Of a stretch of DNA of 64,000 bases, positions 39,093 to 49,821 are shown one piece after another (within the stretch, counting starts at the first letter, position 1; every line of letters begins with the position of its first letter). The stretch comes from Firmicutes bacterium HGW-Firmicutes-15. Lineage in GTDB: Bacteria; Bacillota; Syntrophomonadia; Syntrophomonadales; Syntrophomonadaceae. The stretch lies in contig PHAA01000011.1 in the NCBI GenBank assembly GCA_002840245.1, forward strand, positions 1-64,000, in the 5' to 3' direction. Below the pieces are notes generated by a model. That model had not been told where the DNA came from. It worked only from the letters and a program-made list of their open reading frames with translations, and made no database searches. Position numbers and translations under genes: made by a program.

Positions 39093-40181
39093 CAAACTAT
39101 TTATGGCCTGAGCTACTGTTTTCTGACGTAATTTTGTTGCTATTAGTATAATGGTCGGGTAAAGAATATGTACCGGCAAGCTGAAGAAGGGGATATATCT
39201 GATTCCGGTGGCCAGATATTCAATATCGGAAGGGAACATATATATATTAAAGACGACTATACATATCCCCACGGGCAGGATTAAAACCTTATAATCCTTA
39301 AGAATCAACATTTCCTTTAAACCCAACAGTAGTCCTTGATAATAGATAAGGATAACCATAAATCCGATAATAAACCACAGTATAAAGAAAAATAGCTCCA
39401 CCCGCTGAAAATCAGCAATAGTAATAAAACGGAAGACTTCAAAGAGGGGAAATCTTAGTATGGATGCTTTATACATTCCAAGTATGGATAAAATCTGAGC
39501 GTTTTTAAGTACCAGCAAGACTACTCCCATAAAATACCACCAGTATATCTGTTTTTGTTTTTCCTTAAGATCATTTACCATAGGGAGAAAAAAAGCGAAA
39601 ATGATAAGCTCGGTAGCAGGCCAGTCGGCTCCGTAATATGTTCCTGCAATTAGTGACTTCCAGTTAGCTAAAACTGGGGTGAGATTGCTAGAATTCATCA
39701 GCGGCATGGCCAGCAAAAAGCCGAGTATGGTAAAAAAAAGAGTAATCCAGATGAAAAGTTCACCTAGCCTGCCTATAGTATTCACTCCCTTATAGAGGCA
39801 GTAAGCTGCGGCAAGAATGATAATTGAAACCAAAAAGACACTCGATAAAGCTGAGTAGGTTATCTGTAGGAAAACAACCAGATCGAAAACAAAGGTAAGC
39901 AAGACTATAAAAATGGCCCAGAACAACAATAGATTAAGAATAGTCCCCGCTATTTTACCCAGGCTCAGTTCACTAAGCTTTACTATGCTGATCCCTGGAA
40001 ACTTGTTCTGAAGGGATATAATCGCATATAGAATATACCATCCTGATAATGAAGCTAGGATAGTTGCTAGCCAGGCATCCCTTCCGGCATAAGTTTCAGG
40101 AATAAAAATAAGAGCGCTGCCGAGCAGGAATATTAAAAGCAAAAAAGCAATCTGTTGGCTGGAAAGTGTATTTTGATTCAT
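39075..40181 (-). CDS. GerAB/ArcD/ProY family spore germination permease
   Basis: Multi-TM; germination cluster; LSSQQIAFLLLIFLLGSALIFIPETYAGRDAWLATILASLSGW. Confidence 0.9.
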   Translation of the reverse strand: MNQNTLSSQQIAFLLLIFLLGSALIFIPETYAGRDAWLATILASLSGWYILYAIISLQNKFPGISIVKLSELSLGKIAGTILNLLLFWAIFIVLLTFVFDLVVFLQITYSALSSVFLVSIIILAAAYCLYKGVNTIGRLGELFIWITLFFTILGFLLAMPLMNSSNLTPVLANWKSLIAGTYYGADWPATELIIFAFFLPMVNDLKEKQKQIYWWYFMGVVLLVLKNAQILSILGMYKASILRFPLFEVFRFITIADFQRVELFFFILWFIIGFMVILIYYQGLLLGLKEMLILKDYKVLILPVGICIVVFNIYMFPSDIEYLATGIRYIPFFSLPVHILYPTIILIATKLRQKTVAQAINSLGTVQK

Positions 40182-40198
40182 TTACACAACCCCTCTTA

Positions 40199-40435
40199 TC
40201 AATTTTGGAGCAGGAAGTAAGCATCAAAGGCGTCGGCCACAGGTTTTAATTTATTAAACAGAATAGTAGGATTAGGAATTTGATTCCATTCCATGGTATA
40301 GTCCAGTCCATAGCTAATAGCGATCAAGAGCAGACCAGCAGTTATCACCAGTTCCTTCCACTCCCGGTTTCTAATTAAGGAGCGCCCTTCCATCATTATA
40401 AAGACAATAGTAAACATTGCGATTGCATAAAGCAT
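40199..40435 (-). CDS. Small two-TM protein in germination operon (possible D-subunit)
   Basis: 78-aa ORF between gerAB- and gerAC-like genes; resembles 41614-41841. Confidence 0.6.
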   Translation of the reverse strand: MLYAIAMFTIVFIMMEGRSLIRNREWKELVITAGLLLIAISYGLDYTMEWNQIPNPTILFNKLKPVADAFDAYFLLQN

Positions 40436-40450
40436 GAGGCACCACCTTAC

Positions 40451-41602
40451 TCACTTAAATTCAAATGATTTAATACTAAGATTAGCCCGTATAATTTTGG
40501 TTTTAACCCTAATCTCACTCTCCACCCCGGGGAAAATACTGGGCCATTCTGATCCCAGCCATTTCCACTCCTCGGGCTGGTAACGATTTACGCTTCTACC
40601 CCAGCCCAGAATATCGCTTTGCAGGCTTTGTGACTTTATTATGCAAGCGGAAATCTCCTTTTCAATCTCCTGTCTGGCTAATTCCTCCATTAGCTTGCTC
40701 ATTTCCAGATTAAGCAGTTCACCGGTTCCATTTTGTTCATAGAAGACGAGTTCAGTTTCTACATCAATTTCCATTTTAAGTTTACCCTGGTTCAACTGGG
40801 GCCGGGTCTTATGTTGAAATTGGTTTATTTCCAGAGTAATAGTATCTTCGTTATTTATTGGAGAACGGATAATAATAATACCTCCATGATTAACGGTGGA
40901 ATTCAACCAACGATAACCCCGGCTTTCCATTTCATTGAGAGAACCTACCATTTGCGGGCCTTTAAAAACTGCCATACCTTGCAGGATTAGTTTCTCTTTT
41001 TTTTCTTCCTTCACGATTGCGACCTGGGGAACAGCCGGTTCAACTCCCGGGATAGACAGCTTAGAGATAAAGTCATTCAATGTTACAGGAACGTAAATTC
41101 CTAATTGTGTTTCTTGAATTTTTAGAAGATTACCAAAATTCTTTCCTGAGAATCTTCTTAAAGGAAGAGGAATTTTCAGTACCTCCCCAGGAGTTGTTTG
41201 CAAGGCAACCAACATAATAACCTCTGGTCTGACATTACGATTTCTGGACAGAAAGTCAGTCATTAGGCTCACATCCTTGCGGGCCATTTTTTCTCCTATA
41301 ATAAAGGCGTTGGAATGACTCCATAAGGGCATTTGGGGCAGAAAAAGCAAGGTTTTTCGAGCTGCTTCCGTAATGGTTGTACCGCTGGCAGTAAATACCT
41401 TGCTCTGGGAATTATCCGTGCCGGATTCTCCGGGGGCCGTTGGTTGGGCTAATTGAACCGAGAAAGAGATTTGCTCTTGAGCGTTTAAATCTGCTCCGAA
41501 GCCGGTCGTTACTGCTGTATCATTTATCTCTCGCTTCTCCCAGCATCCACTGATAAATATTAATGGTATTATGAAGATAATTAGTAGTAAAGATTTGCGC
41601 AT
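40451..41602 (-). CDS. Ger(x)C family germination lipoprotein
   Basis: Lipobox LIFISGCWEKREINDTAVTTGFGADLN. Confidence 0.92.
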   Translation of the reverse strand: MRKSLLLIIFIIPLIFISGCWEKREINDTAVTTGFGADLNAQEQISFSVQLAQPTAPGESGTDNSQSKVFTASGTTITEAARKTLLFLPQMPLWSHSNAFIIGEKMARKDVSLMTDFLSRNRNVRPEVIMLVALQTTPGEVLKIPLPLRRFSGKNFGNLLKIQETQLGIYVPVTLNDFISKLSIPGVEPAVPQVAIVKEEKKEKLILQGMAVFKGPQMVGSLNEMESRGYRWLNSTVNHGGIIIIRSPINNEDTITLEINQFQHKTRPQLNQGKLKMEIDVETELVFYEQNGTGELLNLEMSKLMEELARQEIEKEISACIIKSQSLQSDILGWGRSVNRYQPEEWKWLGSEWPSIFPGVESEIRVKTKIIRANLSIKSFEFK

Positions 41603-41613
41603 GTTATTTCTCC

Positions 41614-41841
41614 TTAGTTGAAATGAATCAACCCGCTAGAACCAACTTTTGCCAGCATGTGTATCCAGGGTCCAAAAGGGTTAGGAAGTGGCCATTCATA
41701 TAATTGAGCCAGGGTCATATATACACCCATAATAAAAAGCACGCCAAATACCGCTATCTCTTTGTGCATGTGATTTTTCACCAGAGATGGTACTTCCAGG
41801 TAAATTATAGTTAAATAAAGAGTTATTAAAATCCATAACAT
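41614..41841 (-). CDS. Small two-TM protein in germination operon (possible D-subunit)
   Basis: 75-aa ORF, similar layout to 40199-40435. Confidence 0.6.
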   Translation of the reverse strand: MLWILITLYLTIIYLEVPSLVKNHMHKEIAVFGVLFIMGVYMTLAQLYEWPLPNPFGPWIHMLAKVGSSGLIHFN

Positions 41842-41859
41842 AAACCAGATCCTCCTTGA

Positions 41860-43023
41860 CTATTCCCGAAAAACAAAGGATTTATCAGTAAGATAAGTTC
41901 TGCGTAGTTCAAACTGTACTTTAACATCATATTCCATGCCGGCGAAAATCTGAGGCCAGTCCTTTTCGATATCTTTCCAAAGCTTTGGATCCTTAGAGTC
42001 TACCATCCGTCCCCAACCCAAAATATCACTTTTCAAATACTGGGCCTTAGTGATACACGCCGATATTTGCCGGGCTATTTCCTGATCTGCCAGGGCCTCT
42101 ATTTTAGGGACGTTTTCCAGAGTTAGAATTTCTCCGGTGGAGTTTTGTTCATAAAAGTTGCCCTCAGCTTTTATTGCTATCTTCATCTTTATAGTATTAT
42201 TCTTTATTTCTGGTGTAATTGTGGCCTTAGAGCGAGTTAACTCCAGGGTAATCAACTTCGTGTTGTCTAAAGGGGAGGGTATGATTATAATACCTCCCGC
42301 GATCATCCCTCTTTGCATCCAGCGGAAACCGCGGCTTTCCATTTCATCCAGAGAGCCTACCAATTTTGTATCCTTGAAGACGGCTGTGCCATCCAGCTTT
42401 ATAAGACTGTTCCCCCCTTGTTTATCAATAATTACCTGCGGCAAAACTGCTTCGACCCCTGGAGTTGCTAGTTTCTCCAAAAAATCAGAGAACTTGACGG
42501 GTACATATATGCCTAACTGCTTCTCCTGGACTTGGAGTATTCCCTTAATACCATGAGCAGAATGAGGATCCAGAGGCGTTTTTACTTCATATACATCAAA
42601 GGGATTGGCACCACGGGTAATTAGTATAGGGCTATTTTTCCGCACGAAACGATTGCGGGCAAAAAAATCGGCAAATAGAGCCACATCCTTTTGGGCCAAA
42701 TTTTCTCCCAATAATATAAGATCTGAATGGGACCAAAGTGGAAACATGGGCATGGATAGGGTAATATTTCGGGCGGCTTCAGTTATAGTTTTCCCAGTTC
42801 CGGATAGGACAATAAACTGGTCTTGTGCAGATGAACCACTTTGCCCCAGCGGAATTGGTTTAGCCATTTCAGCAGTGACGGTGTAGGAACCTTCCTGCCA
42901 ATCTATTCCCAGGCCCAGCGGAATGGAAGTATCATTTATTTCCTGCTTATTGCAGCCGGGATTACACAATAAAGCTATTATTAAGAAAAATATTAATAGA
43001 AATTTTTGCATATTATTTTTCAT
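41860..43023 (-). CDS. Ger(x)C family germination lipoprotein
   Basis: ALLCNPGCNKQEINDTSIPLGLGIDWQ; paralogue of 40451-41602. Confidence 0.92.
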   Translation of the reverse strand: MKNNMQKFLLIFFLIIALLCNPGCNKQEINDTSIPLGLGIDWQEGSYTVTAEMAKPIPLGQSGSSAQDQFIVLSGTGKTITEAARNITLSMPMFPLWSHSDLILLGENLAQKDVALFADFFARNRFVRKNSPILITRGANPFDVYEVKTPLDPHSAHGIKGILQVQEKQLGIYVPVKFSDFLEKLATPGVEAVLPQVIIDKQGGNSLIKLDGTAVFKDTKLVGSLDEMESRGFRWMQRGMIAGGIIIIPSPLDNTKLITLELTRSKATITPEIKNNTIKMKIAIKAEGNFYEQNSTGEILTLENVPKIEALADQEIARQISACITKAQYLKSDILGWGRMVDSKDPKLWKDIEKDWPQIFAGMEYDVKVQFELRRTYLTDKSFVFRE

Positions 43024-44581
43024 GGTTGTCGCCTTGTCTTACTTGGTTTTGCATACCTTCTAAATAAGGACGTTCTTGATCATTAAACCAGGGACGTCGA
43101 ACCAGGACATCAGTTATTTGTTTCAGGTTGAAGGGGGCCAGGGGCGACAGATAGGGTAACCCAAACGAGGACAGAGAAGCCATTCTGGTTATCATTAAGA
43201 CCAGACCTACCATAATACCTAGAAAACCTAAAACACCAGCAATAATTAAGAAGCCAAAACGGGCTATACGAATAATAATAGCGGCATTATAAGACGGCGA
43301 TACGAATGAGGCGATTCCTGTGAAGGCTATTATAACTACCATGGGGGTAGACACCAGTCCAGCTTTCACAGCTGCATCACCGATAATTAAGGCCCCTACG
43401 ATACTAACGGCGGGTCCAACAGCCCTGGGTAGGCGTAAACCTGCTTCGCGCAGCAGCTCGAAGGTTACATCCATCACCAGGGCTTCAATAAAGGCTGGAA
43501 AAGGTACCCCCTGCCGAGTGGCGGCAATGGTTAACAAGAGAGGTGTGGGAATCATTTCATGATGATAGGTGATAATTGCTACATATATAGACGGCAGCAA
43601 GAGAGCCACCCAGAAGGCCATGAATCGCAGAATTCTAAACAGCGAAGCTGGAACATAATGAACTGAATAGTCTTCAGACGAGGTCCAGTACTGGGGAAAG
43701 CTTATGGGCAGAATAAGGGCCATAGGTGAGCCATCAACCATTATGCATAGTCTGCCTTCCAAAAGGTTGCCACAGACCCGGTCGGGTTTTTCAGTGTGCA
43801 TAGCCTGGGTAAACATAGTGTTCCTATCATCAGCAATAAATTCTATCAGGTAGCTGGTATCTAAGACCCCATCTATGTCTATTTTCTCAAGACGCGCTTT
43901 GACCTCCTTAATGAGCTCCGGGGGGGCTAACTGATCTATGTAGCATAAGACTACATCCGTCTTGGTTATCCTGCCAATGACCATGCTTTCTATCTTAAAA
44001 TTGGTAGATTTAATTCTTCTTCTCAGCAGAGCAGTATTAAAACGCAGGGTTTCACAAAAGCCTTCCTTGGGGCCAAATATGACCACTTCATTTTCTGGGG
44101 TTTGTATGGGCCGGCCCTGCCAGGAACGGGTACTTGCTACCAGGCCTAGTGCATAGCCGTCAACCAGTAAAACGGTATCCCCGGAACTGATATGGTGGCA
44201 TAGCTCCTGTAGATTATCCAGGGTTTTTAATTCAGCGATGGAAAGAATTTTTTCCTGTAAGGTGGCTATAATATCGCGTTCTTTAAAATCAATCTGCTGG
44301 TTTGACATATCCATTTCCAGCATTAACGGTTTTAGGAGATTAAGTTCAATTATGCTTTTATCCACCAACCCATCAAAATAAACAATTATTCCCCGGACGG
44401 TAGGGTTATGACCAAATTTAAAATCTTTGATAACAACATCTGAACAGCCTTGAACAAGAAATTTTAGCTTATCCAGATTTTCCTGCAGGTTGGTAGACAA
44501 AACCTGCTGCACTATTTCACTCGGCTTAAGATCTTCTGGCTTAGATTTCTTGCTGTTAATAAATCGCATTATATCCCCCAT
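43013..44581 (-). CDS. GerA family spore germination protein (GerAA-like)
   Basis: GRITKTDVVLCYIDQLAPPELI, PFPAFIEALVMDVTFELLREAGLRLPRAVGPAVSIVGALIIGDAAVKAGLVS. Confidence 0.95.
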   Translation of the reverse strand: MGDIMRFINSKKSKPEDLKPSEIVQQVLSTNLQENLDKLKFLVQGCSDVVIKDFKFGHNPTVRGIIVYFDGLVDKSIIELNLLKPLMLEMDMSNQQIDFKERDIIATLQEKILSIAELKTLDNLQELCHHISSGDTVLLVDGYALGLVASTRSWQGRPIQTPENEVVIFGPKEGFCETLRFNTALLRRRIKSTNFKIESMVIGRITKTDVVLCYIDQLAPPELIKEVKARLEKIDIDGVLDTSYLIEFIADDRNTMFTQAMHTEKPDRVCGNLLEGRLCIMVDGSPMALILPISFPQYWTSSEDYSVHYVPASLFRILRFMAFWVALLLPSIYVAIITYHHEMIPTPLLLTIAATRQGVPFPAFIEALVMDVTFELLREAGLRLPRAVGPAVSIVGALIIGDAAVKAGLVSTPMVVIIAFTGIASFVSPSYNAAIIIRIARFGFLIIAGVLGFLGIMVGLVLMITRMASLSSFGLPYLSPLAPFNLKQITDVLVRRPWFNDQERPYLEGMQNQVRQGDNHEK

Positions 44582-44709
44582 AACTTAATTACTAGATTTT
44601 TGCAGTTGACCTATGATGCGAAGTCATAAGTTCTCCTCTTCTTGGTTTCACATCAGCCATTCTTTGTGCAATATAGGTGCGTTTTATTAATGCCCTTGAA
44701 AAAGGTTGT

Positions 44710-45825
44710 TTATACAGTAGTTGATACGGGCTTGCTGATATTATGGTCTTCGGGGTAAGGCTTAAACAAGGTAATAATGAAAATAACCATGGGTATAAGA
44801 ATGAGGAAGATGGAATATATAATCGGTATAATGATATCCCCCATAATCTGCACTTCTAAGATATTACGACTCAGAACTAAAGAGCTGATGCCAATAATTA
44901 GAGTGCTGGGTGCAGCTAAAAACCGGTAGTCCCTGAGCTTCAGTACCTGCTGAGCAGTAAAGCAAGCCATAAACCAGGCAATAGTTACTGTAGCAAAGAC
45001 GCCCAGTATCCATATACCAATAAATATAATATCAATATTCTGCACCCACTGGCCGAAGCGTAAGGCTCTTACCATGGAAAAAGTAGGGAAAGTGGAATAG
45101 CTGGTAGGTAGTCCTTCCAAGGTTAGAGTAGTGGCCAAAGTGGTTAACCCAATTAATAGAGCGTAAGTAAAAACAACCTGGTAAACAGTAAGACCCAGGC
45201 CTTTTCTATTGTTGGAAAAGAAAGCCAGGGTTAATATCGGCATTAATTTTCCCAGGGCAAATGAAGCGTAGGCTAAGCCGAGGCCAAACGATCCATAACT
45301 CATATCTGCAAAGGGTAAAAGACTTTCGATATTATGATGCTCTCCCAGGGCCAGTAAAGTTATTAAGAATGAAAAAGGCAGGCCAATGAGAATAAATAAT
45401 TCACTAACCCGGGCAATATTTTCCAGACCGGTTTTAATTGCATAGAAGCCTACCAGGAGCAATACTCCGATGAAAACACTAATAGGGGTACCGGGTAGGA
45501 CGTTGCTAAGAATAAAATCGGTAAAGAGACGTAAGGAATAGATAGTTATAAGAAGGAAGAAGAAAACATATATAAATCCTAGTATTTTGCCTATTACCAG
45601 TCCCAAATGTTCTTCCAATAAAAGTGGAAAGGGTGAGGTGCTTTTGTTGATAATATATAGAAACATAGCAGCCATTAAGAGACCTGGGATTATAGCTCCA
45701 AAGGCTGCCAACCAAGCGTTATTAAAAAGACATGTAGATATTCTTTTGGGTGTATCCAAGTAAGCCAAGGGGGCCACTAAGATTATTAGCATACAATATA
45801 TTTGGAAGTTAGATATTTTGAACAT
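44710..45825 (-). CDS. GerAB family spore germination permease
   Basis: Multi-TM; paralogue of 39075-40181. Confidence 0.9.
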   Translation of the reverse strand: MFKISNFQIYCMLIILVAPLAYLDTPKRISTCLFNNAWLAAFGAIIPGLLMAAMFLYIINKSTSPFPLLLEEHLGLVIGKILGFIYVFFFLLITIYSLRLFTDFILSNVLPGTPISVFIGVLLLVGFYAIKTGLENIARVSELFILIGLPFSFLITLLALGEHHNIESLLPFADMSYGSFGLGLAYASFALGKLMPILTLAFFSNNRKGLGLTVYQVVFTYALLIGLTTLATTLTLEGLPTSYSTFPTFSMVRALRFGQWVQNIDIIFIGIWILGVFATVTIAWFMACFTAQQVLKLRDYRFLAAPSTLIIGISSLVLSRNILEVQIMGDIIIPIIYSIFLILIPMVIFIITLFKPYPEDHNISKPVSTTV

Positions 45826-46107
45826 AGCTGAAACCGCCTTAAGTTAATCTTCAAGCTTATTGTGGCCAAAACTGATCTAAATATGACAGCCATGGAAACT
45901 ATATAAATTCGTAAAATCTAAGAGGCATAAGATGTTAGATTTGAAATGCAGGGATATTGCCATTTAAGGGTATGTACCCGTAACATAAATTATTTTTTTT
46001 GTTTGGGATGGTAAAAAGTGAATAAAAGGGTATTTTGAGTTATATACTATCACTGAGAAAGAAAACAACATTTTCAATATATTGAAAAAAGGAGGGACAG
46101 ATGTAAA

Positions 46108-46668
46108 ATGAAAGCAACAGGAATTGTTCGCCGTATTGACGATTTGGGACGCGTAGTTATCCCCAAGGAAATCAGAAGAACGCTGCGCATCCGCGAGGGA
46201 GACCCTCTGGAGATTTTTGTGGATCGTGAAGGTGAAGTTATTTTAAAGAAATATTCTCCTATTGCGGAATTAGGAGATTTTGCTAAAGAATACGCAGAAT
46301 CCCTGCACGAGACGATCGGCCATATTTGCATGATTGCTGACCGGGATGTAATAATTGCGGTAGCGGGCGGTAACAAAAAAGAATTCTTAAGCAAAGCCGT
46401 AGGGAAACTGATGGAAAAATCTCTGGATGACCGTAGTACTATTATTATGAATGATATTGAACATCCGGAGGATGAGACTATGCACGTCATCAAAACTGAT
46501 GATCGTGAATATGCCATAAAGTCTCAGGTGGTGGCCCCGATCATTACCCAGGGAGACCCAATTGGAGCAGTTATCATCGTTAGCAAGGAAGGAGCTAAGC
46601 TAGGAGAAATGGAGATTAAACTGGCCGAAACCGCAGCAGGATTCTTGGCCAAACAGATGGAACAGTAG
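46108..46668 (+). CDS. spoVT: Stage V sporulation protein T
   Basis: MKATGIVRRIDDLGRVVIPKEIRRTLRIREGDPLEIFVDREGEVILKKYSPI. Confidence 0.97.
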   Translation: MKATGIVRRIDDLGRVVIPKEIRRTLRIREGDPLEIFVDREGEVILKKYSPIAELGDFAKEYAESLHETIGHICMIADRDVIIAVAGGNKKEFLSKAVGKLMEKSLDDRSTIIMNDIEHPEDETMHVIKTDDREYAIKSQVVAPIITQGDPIGAVIIVSKEGAKLGEMEIKLAETAAGFLAKQMEQ

Positions 46669-46681
46669 TTATTGCATTCAA

Positions 46682-46722
46682 AAAGGCGGTCTTATATTAT
46701 AATAAGATCGCCTTTTTTATTG
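46682..46722 (+). terminator. Intrinsic terminator after spoVT
   Basis: aaaggcggtcttatattataataagatcgccttttttatt. Confidence 0.85.
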
Positions 46723-46797
46723 AAGTAATAATTGGCAGCCAAGATTTACCACGGGCAGTATGTTATAATAGACCTCGTAAAAATGGGGAGGATGAAC

Positions 46798-48345
46798 ATG
46801 GAGAAGAAAGGTAACTTTCTCAGAGGAGCCCTGGTTCTAAGCATAGCCGGTGCCCTGAGCAAAATACTGGGAGCCATTTACCGTATACCCCTGGCCCGGT
46901 TGCTGGGGGGAGAAGGAATGGGTCTCTACCAGATGGCCTATCCTATATATACAACTATTCTGGCTTTGGCTACGGCAGGTGTACCGGTAGCTATAAGCGT
47001 TCTGGTATCCAGAAAAGAAACTCAAGGATACACTGGAGACAGCAAGAAAATATTCAGAATATCGCTCATAATCCTTTTTATATTCGGGATTTTATTGACC
47101 ATCTTGGTAATGCTGGGAGCTCATTTCCTGGCCAATACGGTTTTGCACGAACCCCGCGCTTATTATCCTATACTGGCAGTGGCTCCAGCCATATTCTTTG
47201 CCGGGTTAATGTCCGTTTTCCGAGGTTATTTTCAGGGGCACCAATGGATGATACCTACAGCCGTGTCGCAGGTATTAGAGCAACTCTTCCGAGTGGCCGC
47301 CGTAATTATCCTAGCTTTTATTCTCTTTCCCCGAGGACTGGAATACGCCGCAGCTGGAGCAACCTTTGGCGCAGTAGTAGGCGGGGCTGTAGGTCTTATC
47401 GTCTTGATTATATTCTATTTAAGATACAAGCAATTGGAGGTCGATAAACCCAGGCAACTGGTTTACAGTGGCGATAAAACATCAACTTTGGCCAGAGACC
47501 TAGTTAAACTAGCGATTCCGGTGTCTTTTGGAGCAGTGGTATTGCCGCTGGTGCAGGTTTTAGACGCGATAATTGTCCCTGGTCGATTGATGGCTATTCA
47601 GTACACCACTTCGCAAGCTACTGAGCTATACGGCCAGTTGTCAGGCATGGCCGCAATATTAATTGGCTTGCCTACTATATTTACTATCAGCATTGCTACC
47701 AGCCTGGTGCCTGCCATAAGCGAGGCATTGGCACAACGCGACAACAAACTATTAAACAACCGAATGAACTATGGATTGCGAGCCGGAATGATTATTTCTT
47801 TTCCCTGTGCTGCGGGATTGTATGTTCTGGCCTTTCAAATATGTGATCTGCTGTATGCCACGCCTGAGGCCGGAATACCACTAGAAGTTTTGGCTTTTTC
47901 GACCGTTGCTTTGGCTGCATTTCAGCTAACCAGTGCAGGGCTGCAGGGTATAGGCAGGCCCGAAATAGCAATGCGCAATCTGGTGGTGACCGGAATATTG
48001 AAAACTATTTTCAATTACAGCCTAACCAGTATTCCTATGTTAAACATAAAGGGCGCTGCCATAGGAACCTTGCTGGCCTTTACTATCGGCTCAGCTTTGA
48101 ACCTGTATTACCTGAAAAGGATGACCGGAATGCATTACGAAATGGGCCGATTGATAAAACTACTCCTGATAACTATCTCAATGGGAATAGCGGTGAAGCT
48201 ATCCTACAGTTTCCTGGTAGCTTCCGGACTAATTTCCAGCCTGTCTACCTTGGCGGCAATCACTATAGGAATGGCCATATACGGGGTATTGCTATTTTTG
48301 TTTAAGGAATTTGATCTGGATATGGTACGGAAGATTGTTAAATAG
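46798..48345 (+). CDS. SpoVB/MurJ-like polysaccharide biosynthesis (MOP flippase) protein (YabM-like)
   Basis: FLRGALVLSIAGALSKILGAIYRIPLARLLGGEGMGLYQMAYPIY. Confidence 0.92.
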   Translation: MEKKGNFLRGALVLSIAGALSKILGAIYRIPLARLLGGEGMGLYQMAYPIYTTILALATAGVPVAISVLVSRKETQGYTGDSKKIFRISLIILFIFGILLTILVMLGAHFLANTVLHEPRAYYPILAVAPAIFFAGLMSVFRGYFQGHQWMIPTAVSQVLEQLFRVAAVIILAFILFPRGLEYAAAGATFGAVVGGAVGLIVLIIFYLRYKQLEVDKPRQLVYSGDKTSTLARDLVKLAIPVSFGAVVLPLVQVLDAIIVPGRLMAIQYTTSQATELYGQLSGMAAILIGLPTIFTISIATSLVPAISEALAQRDNKLLNNRMNYGLRAGMIISFPCAAGLYVLAFQICDLLYATPEAGIPLEVLAFSTVALAAFQLTSAGLQGIGRPEIAMRNLVVTGILKTIFNYSLTSIPMLNIKGAAIGTLLAFTIGSALNLYYLKRMTGMHYEMGRLIKLLLITISMGIAVKLSYSFLVASGLISSLSTLAAITIGMAIYGVLLFLFKEFDLDMVRKIVK

Positions 48346-48371
48346 GTAGAGGATAGGAAGGGAGCCTTGGA

Positions 48372-49139
48372 ATGAGTAGAAAAGCTGAAGCGTTGGATGA
48401 GTTAATGGGGATAATGAATGTGCTATTAGCCCCGGGAGGTTGTCCCTGGGATAGGGAGCAGACCCATGAGTCACTGGTTAGATATCTCATTGAAGAGACC
48501 TATGAGGTTATAGAGGCCATAAACGAGGGAGAAATGCATAAACTGTGTGAAGAACTGGGAGACTTACTACTACAGGTAGTTTTTCATGCAGCCTTGGCAG
48601 AACAGGCAGGGCAGTTTGATTTTGCTGATCTTGCCCGTACAGTTAGCAAGAAGATGGTGGATAGGCATCCACATGTTTTTGGGTCCATGAATTTGCAGAC
48701 CAGCGAGGATGTCCTGGAAATTTGGGAAGATTTTAAGAGAAAGGAGGGAAAAAACAGTCTCCTGGAAGGCATACCGAGGGGTTTGCCCGCCCTAATGCGG
48801 GCGGAGAAAATCCAGGAAAAAGTCAGCCGGGTAGGGTTTGATTGGCCTAGTATTCAAGGTGCTTTGGACAAGTTAAAAGAAGAACTTGATGAGTTGGGAG
48901 AGGCCCAAACTGATGAGGAAATAGTGGAAGAGATGGGAGATGTTTTGTTTGCGCTGGTAAACGTAGCCAGGTTTAAAAAGGTTGAGCCTGAGCAGGCTCT
49001 TCAACAGGCTAACGACAAGGTTACTCGCCGTTTCAACTACATAGAGCAAAAGGTAAAGGAGTCCGGCCGTACATTTTCCGAATTAAGCCTGGCAGAAATG
49101 GATCAAATATGGGATGAGGCCAAAGCTATAGGACTATAA
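48372..49139 (+). CDS. mazG: Nucleoside triphosphate pyrophosphohydrolase MazG (YabN-like)
   Basis: GGCPWDREQTHESLVRYLIEETYEVIEAI, EELGDLLLQVVFHAALAEQ. Confidence 0.95.
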   Translation: MSRKAEALDELMGIMNVLLAPGGCPWDREQTHESLVRYLIEETYEVIEAINEGEMHKLCEELGDLLLQVVFHAALAEQAGQFDFADLARTVSKKMVDRHPHVFGSMNLQTSEDVLEIWEDFKRKEGKNSLLEGIPRGLPALMRAEKIQEKVSRVGFDWPSIQGALDKLKEELDELGEAQTDEEIVEEMGDVLFALVNVARFKKVEPEQALQQANDKVTRRFNYIEQKVKESGRTFSELSLAEMDQIWDEAKAIGL

Positions 49140-49229
49140 TACGTAAGTTTTTTTCACCAAAAAAAGGATTAATTAAAAACAGGGCGAATATCCAATATAT
49201 ACCGTGAGGATAAGAGGAGGAGGGATATC

Positions 49230-49502
49230 TTGAACAAGACTGAATTGGTAAGTGAAGTGGCTGGCGCAGCCGGGATGACCAAAAAGGATGCCGAGAAAGT
49301 TATTAATGCTTTTTTTACTACGGTAGAAGGCGCTCTAAAATCCGGAGACAAGATACAGCTCATCGGCTTTGGAACCTTTGAAGTGAGGGACAGGCAGGCT
49401 CGTAAGGGCAGGAATCCTCAAACCGGTGCGGAAATAGACATTCCGGCAGCCAAGGTTCCAGCTTTCAAGCCTGGAAAAGCATTAAAAGACGCATTAGATT
49501 AA
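49230..49502 (+). CDS. hup: HU family DNA-binding protein
   Basis: [29 protein letters not shown]...[24 protein letters not shown] start. Confidence 0.97.
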   Translation: MNKTELVSEVAGAAGMTKKDAEKVINAFFTTVEGALKSGDKIQLIGFGTFEVRDRQARKGRNPQTGAEIDIPAAKVPAFKPGKALKDALD

Positions 49503-49503
49503 G

Positions 49504-49746
49504 ATGCGACTGGACAAGTACCTGAAGGTATCCAGAATTATTAAGCGGCGTACTGTCGCCAAGGACTTTGCAGAGCACGAAAGGGTTATGGTGAACGATA
49601 GGGTCGCCAAACCAAGCTCGGAGGTTAAGGTAGGGGACATAATTAGCTTGCGGGTAGGAGCCAAAGAGACATCCTATGAAATTCTGGACATTGTGGACAA
49701 TGTGAAAGCCAACGAAGCTAAAACCCTGTATAGAGTTATTGAGTAA
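49504..49746 (+). CDS. rqcP: RqcP (YabO) S4-domain RNA-binding protein
   Basis: MRLDKYLKVSRIIKRRTVAKDFAEHERVMVNDRVAKPSSEVKVGDIISL. Confidence 0.95.
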   Translation: MRLDKYLKVSRIIKRRTVAKDFAEHERVMVNDRVAKPSSEVKVGDIISLRVGAKETSYEILDIVDNVKANEAKTLYRVIE

Positions 49747-49773
49747 ATGACTAGTTTATTTCTTAAAAGTCCC
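49743..49773. repeat. Dispersed repeat copy 2, overlapping the rqcP stop codon
   Basis: gtaaatgactagtttatttcttaaaagtccc. Confidence 0.75.
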
Positions 49774-49775
49774 TG

Positions 49776-49821
49776 AAAACCGCCATGGGTAAAGGCAATT
49801 TTACCCATGGCGGTTTTTTGC
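49776..49821 (+). terminator. Intrinsic terminator after rqcP
   Basis: aaaccgccatgggtaaaggcaattttacccatggcggttttttg. Confidence 0.85.
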
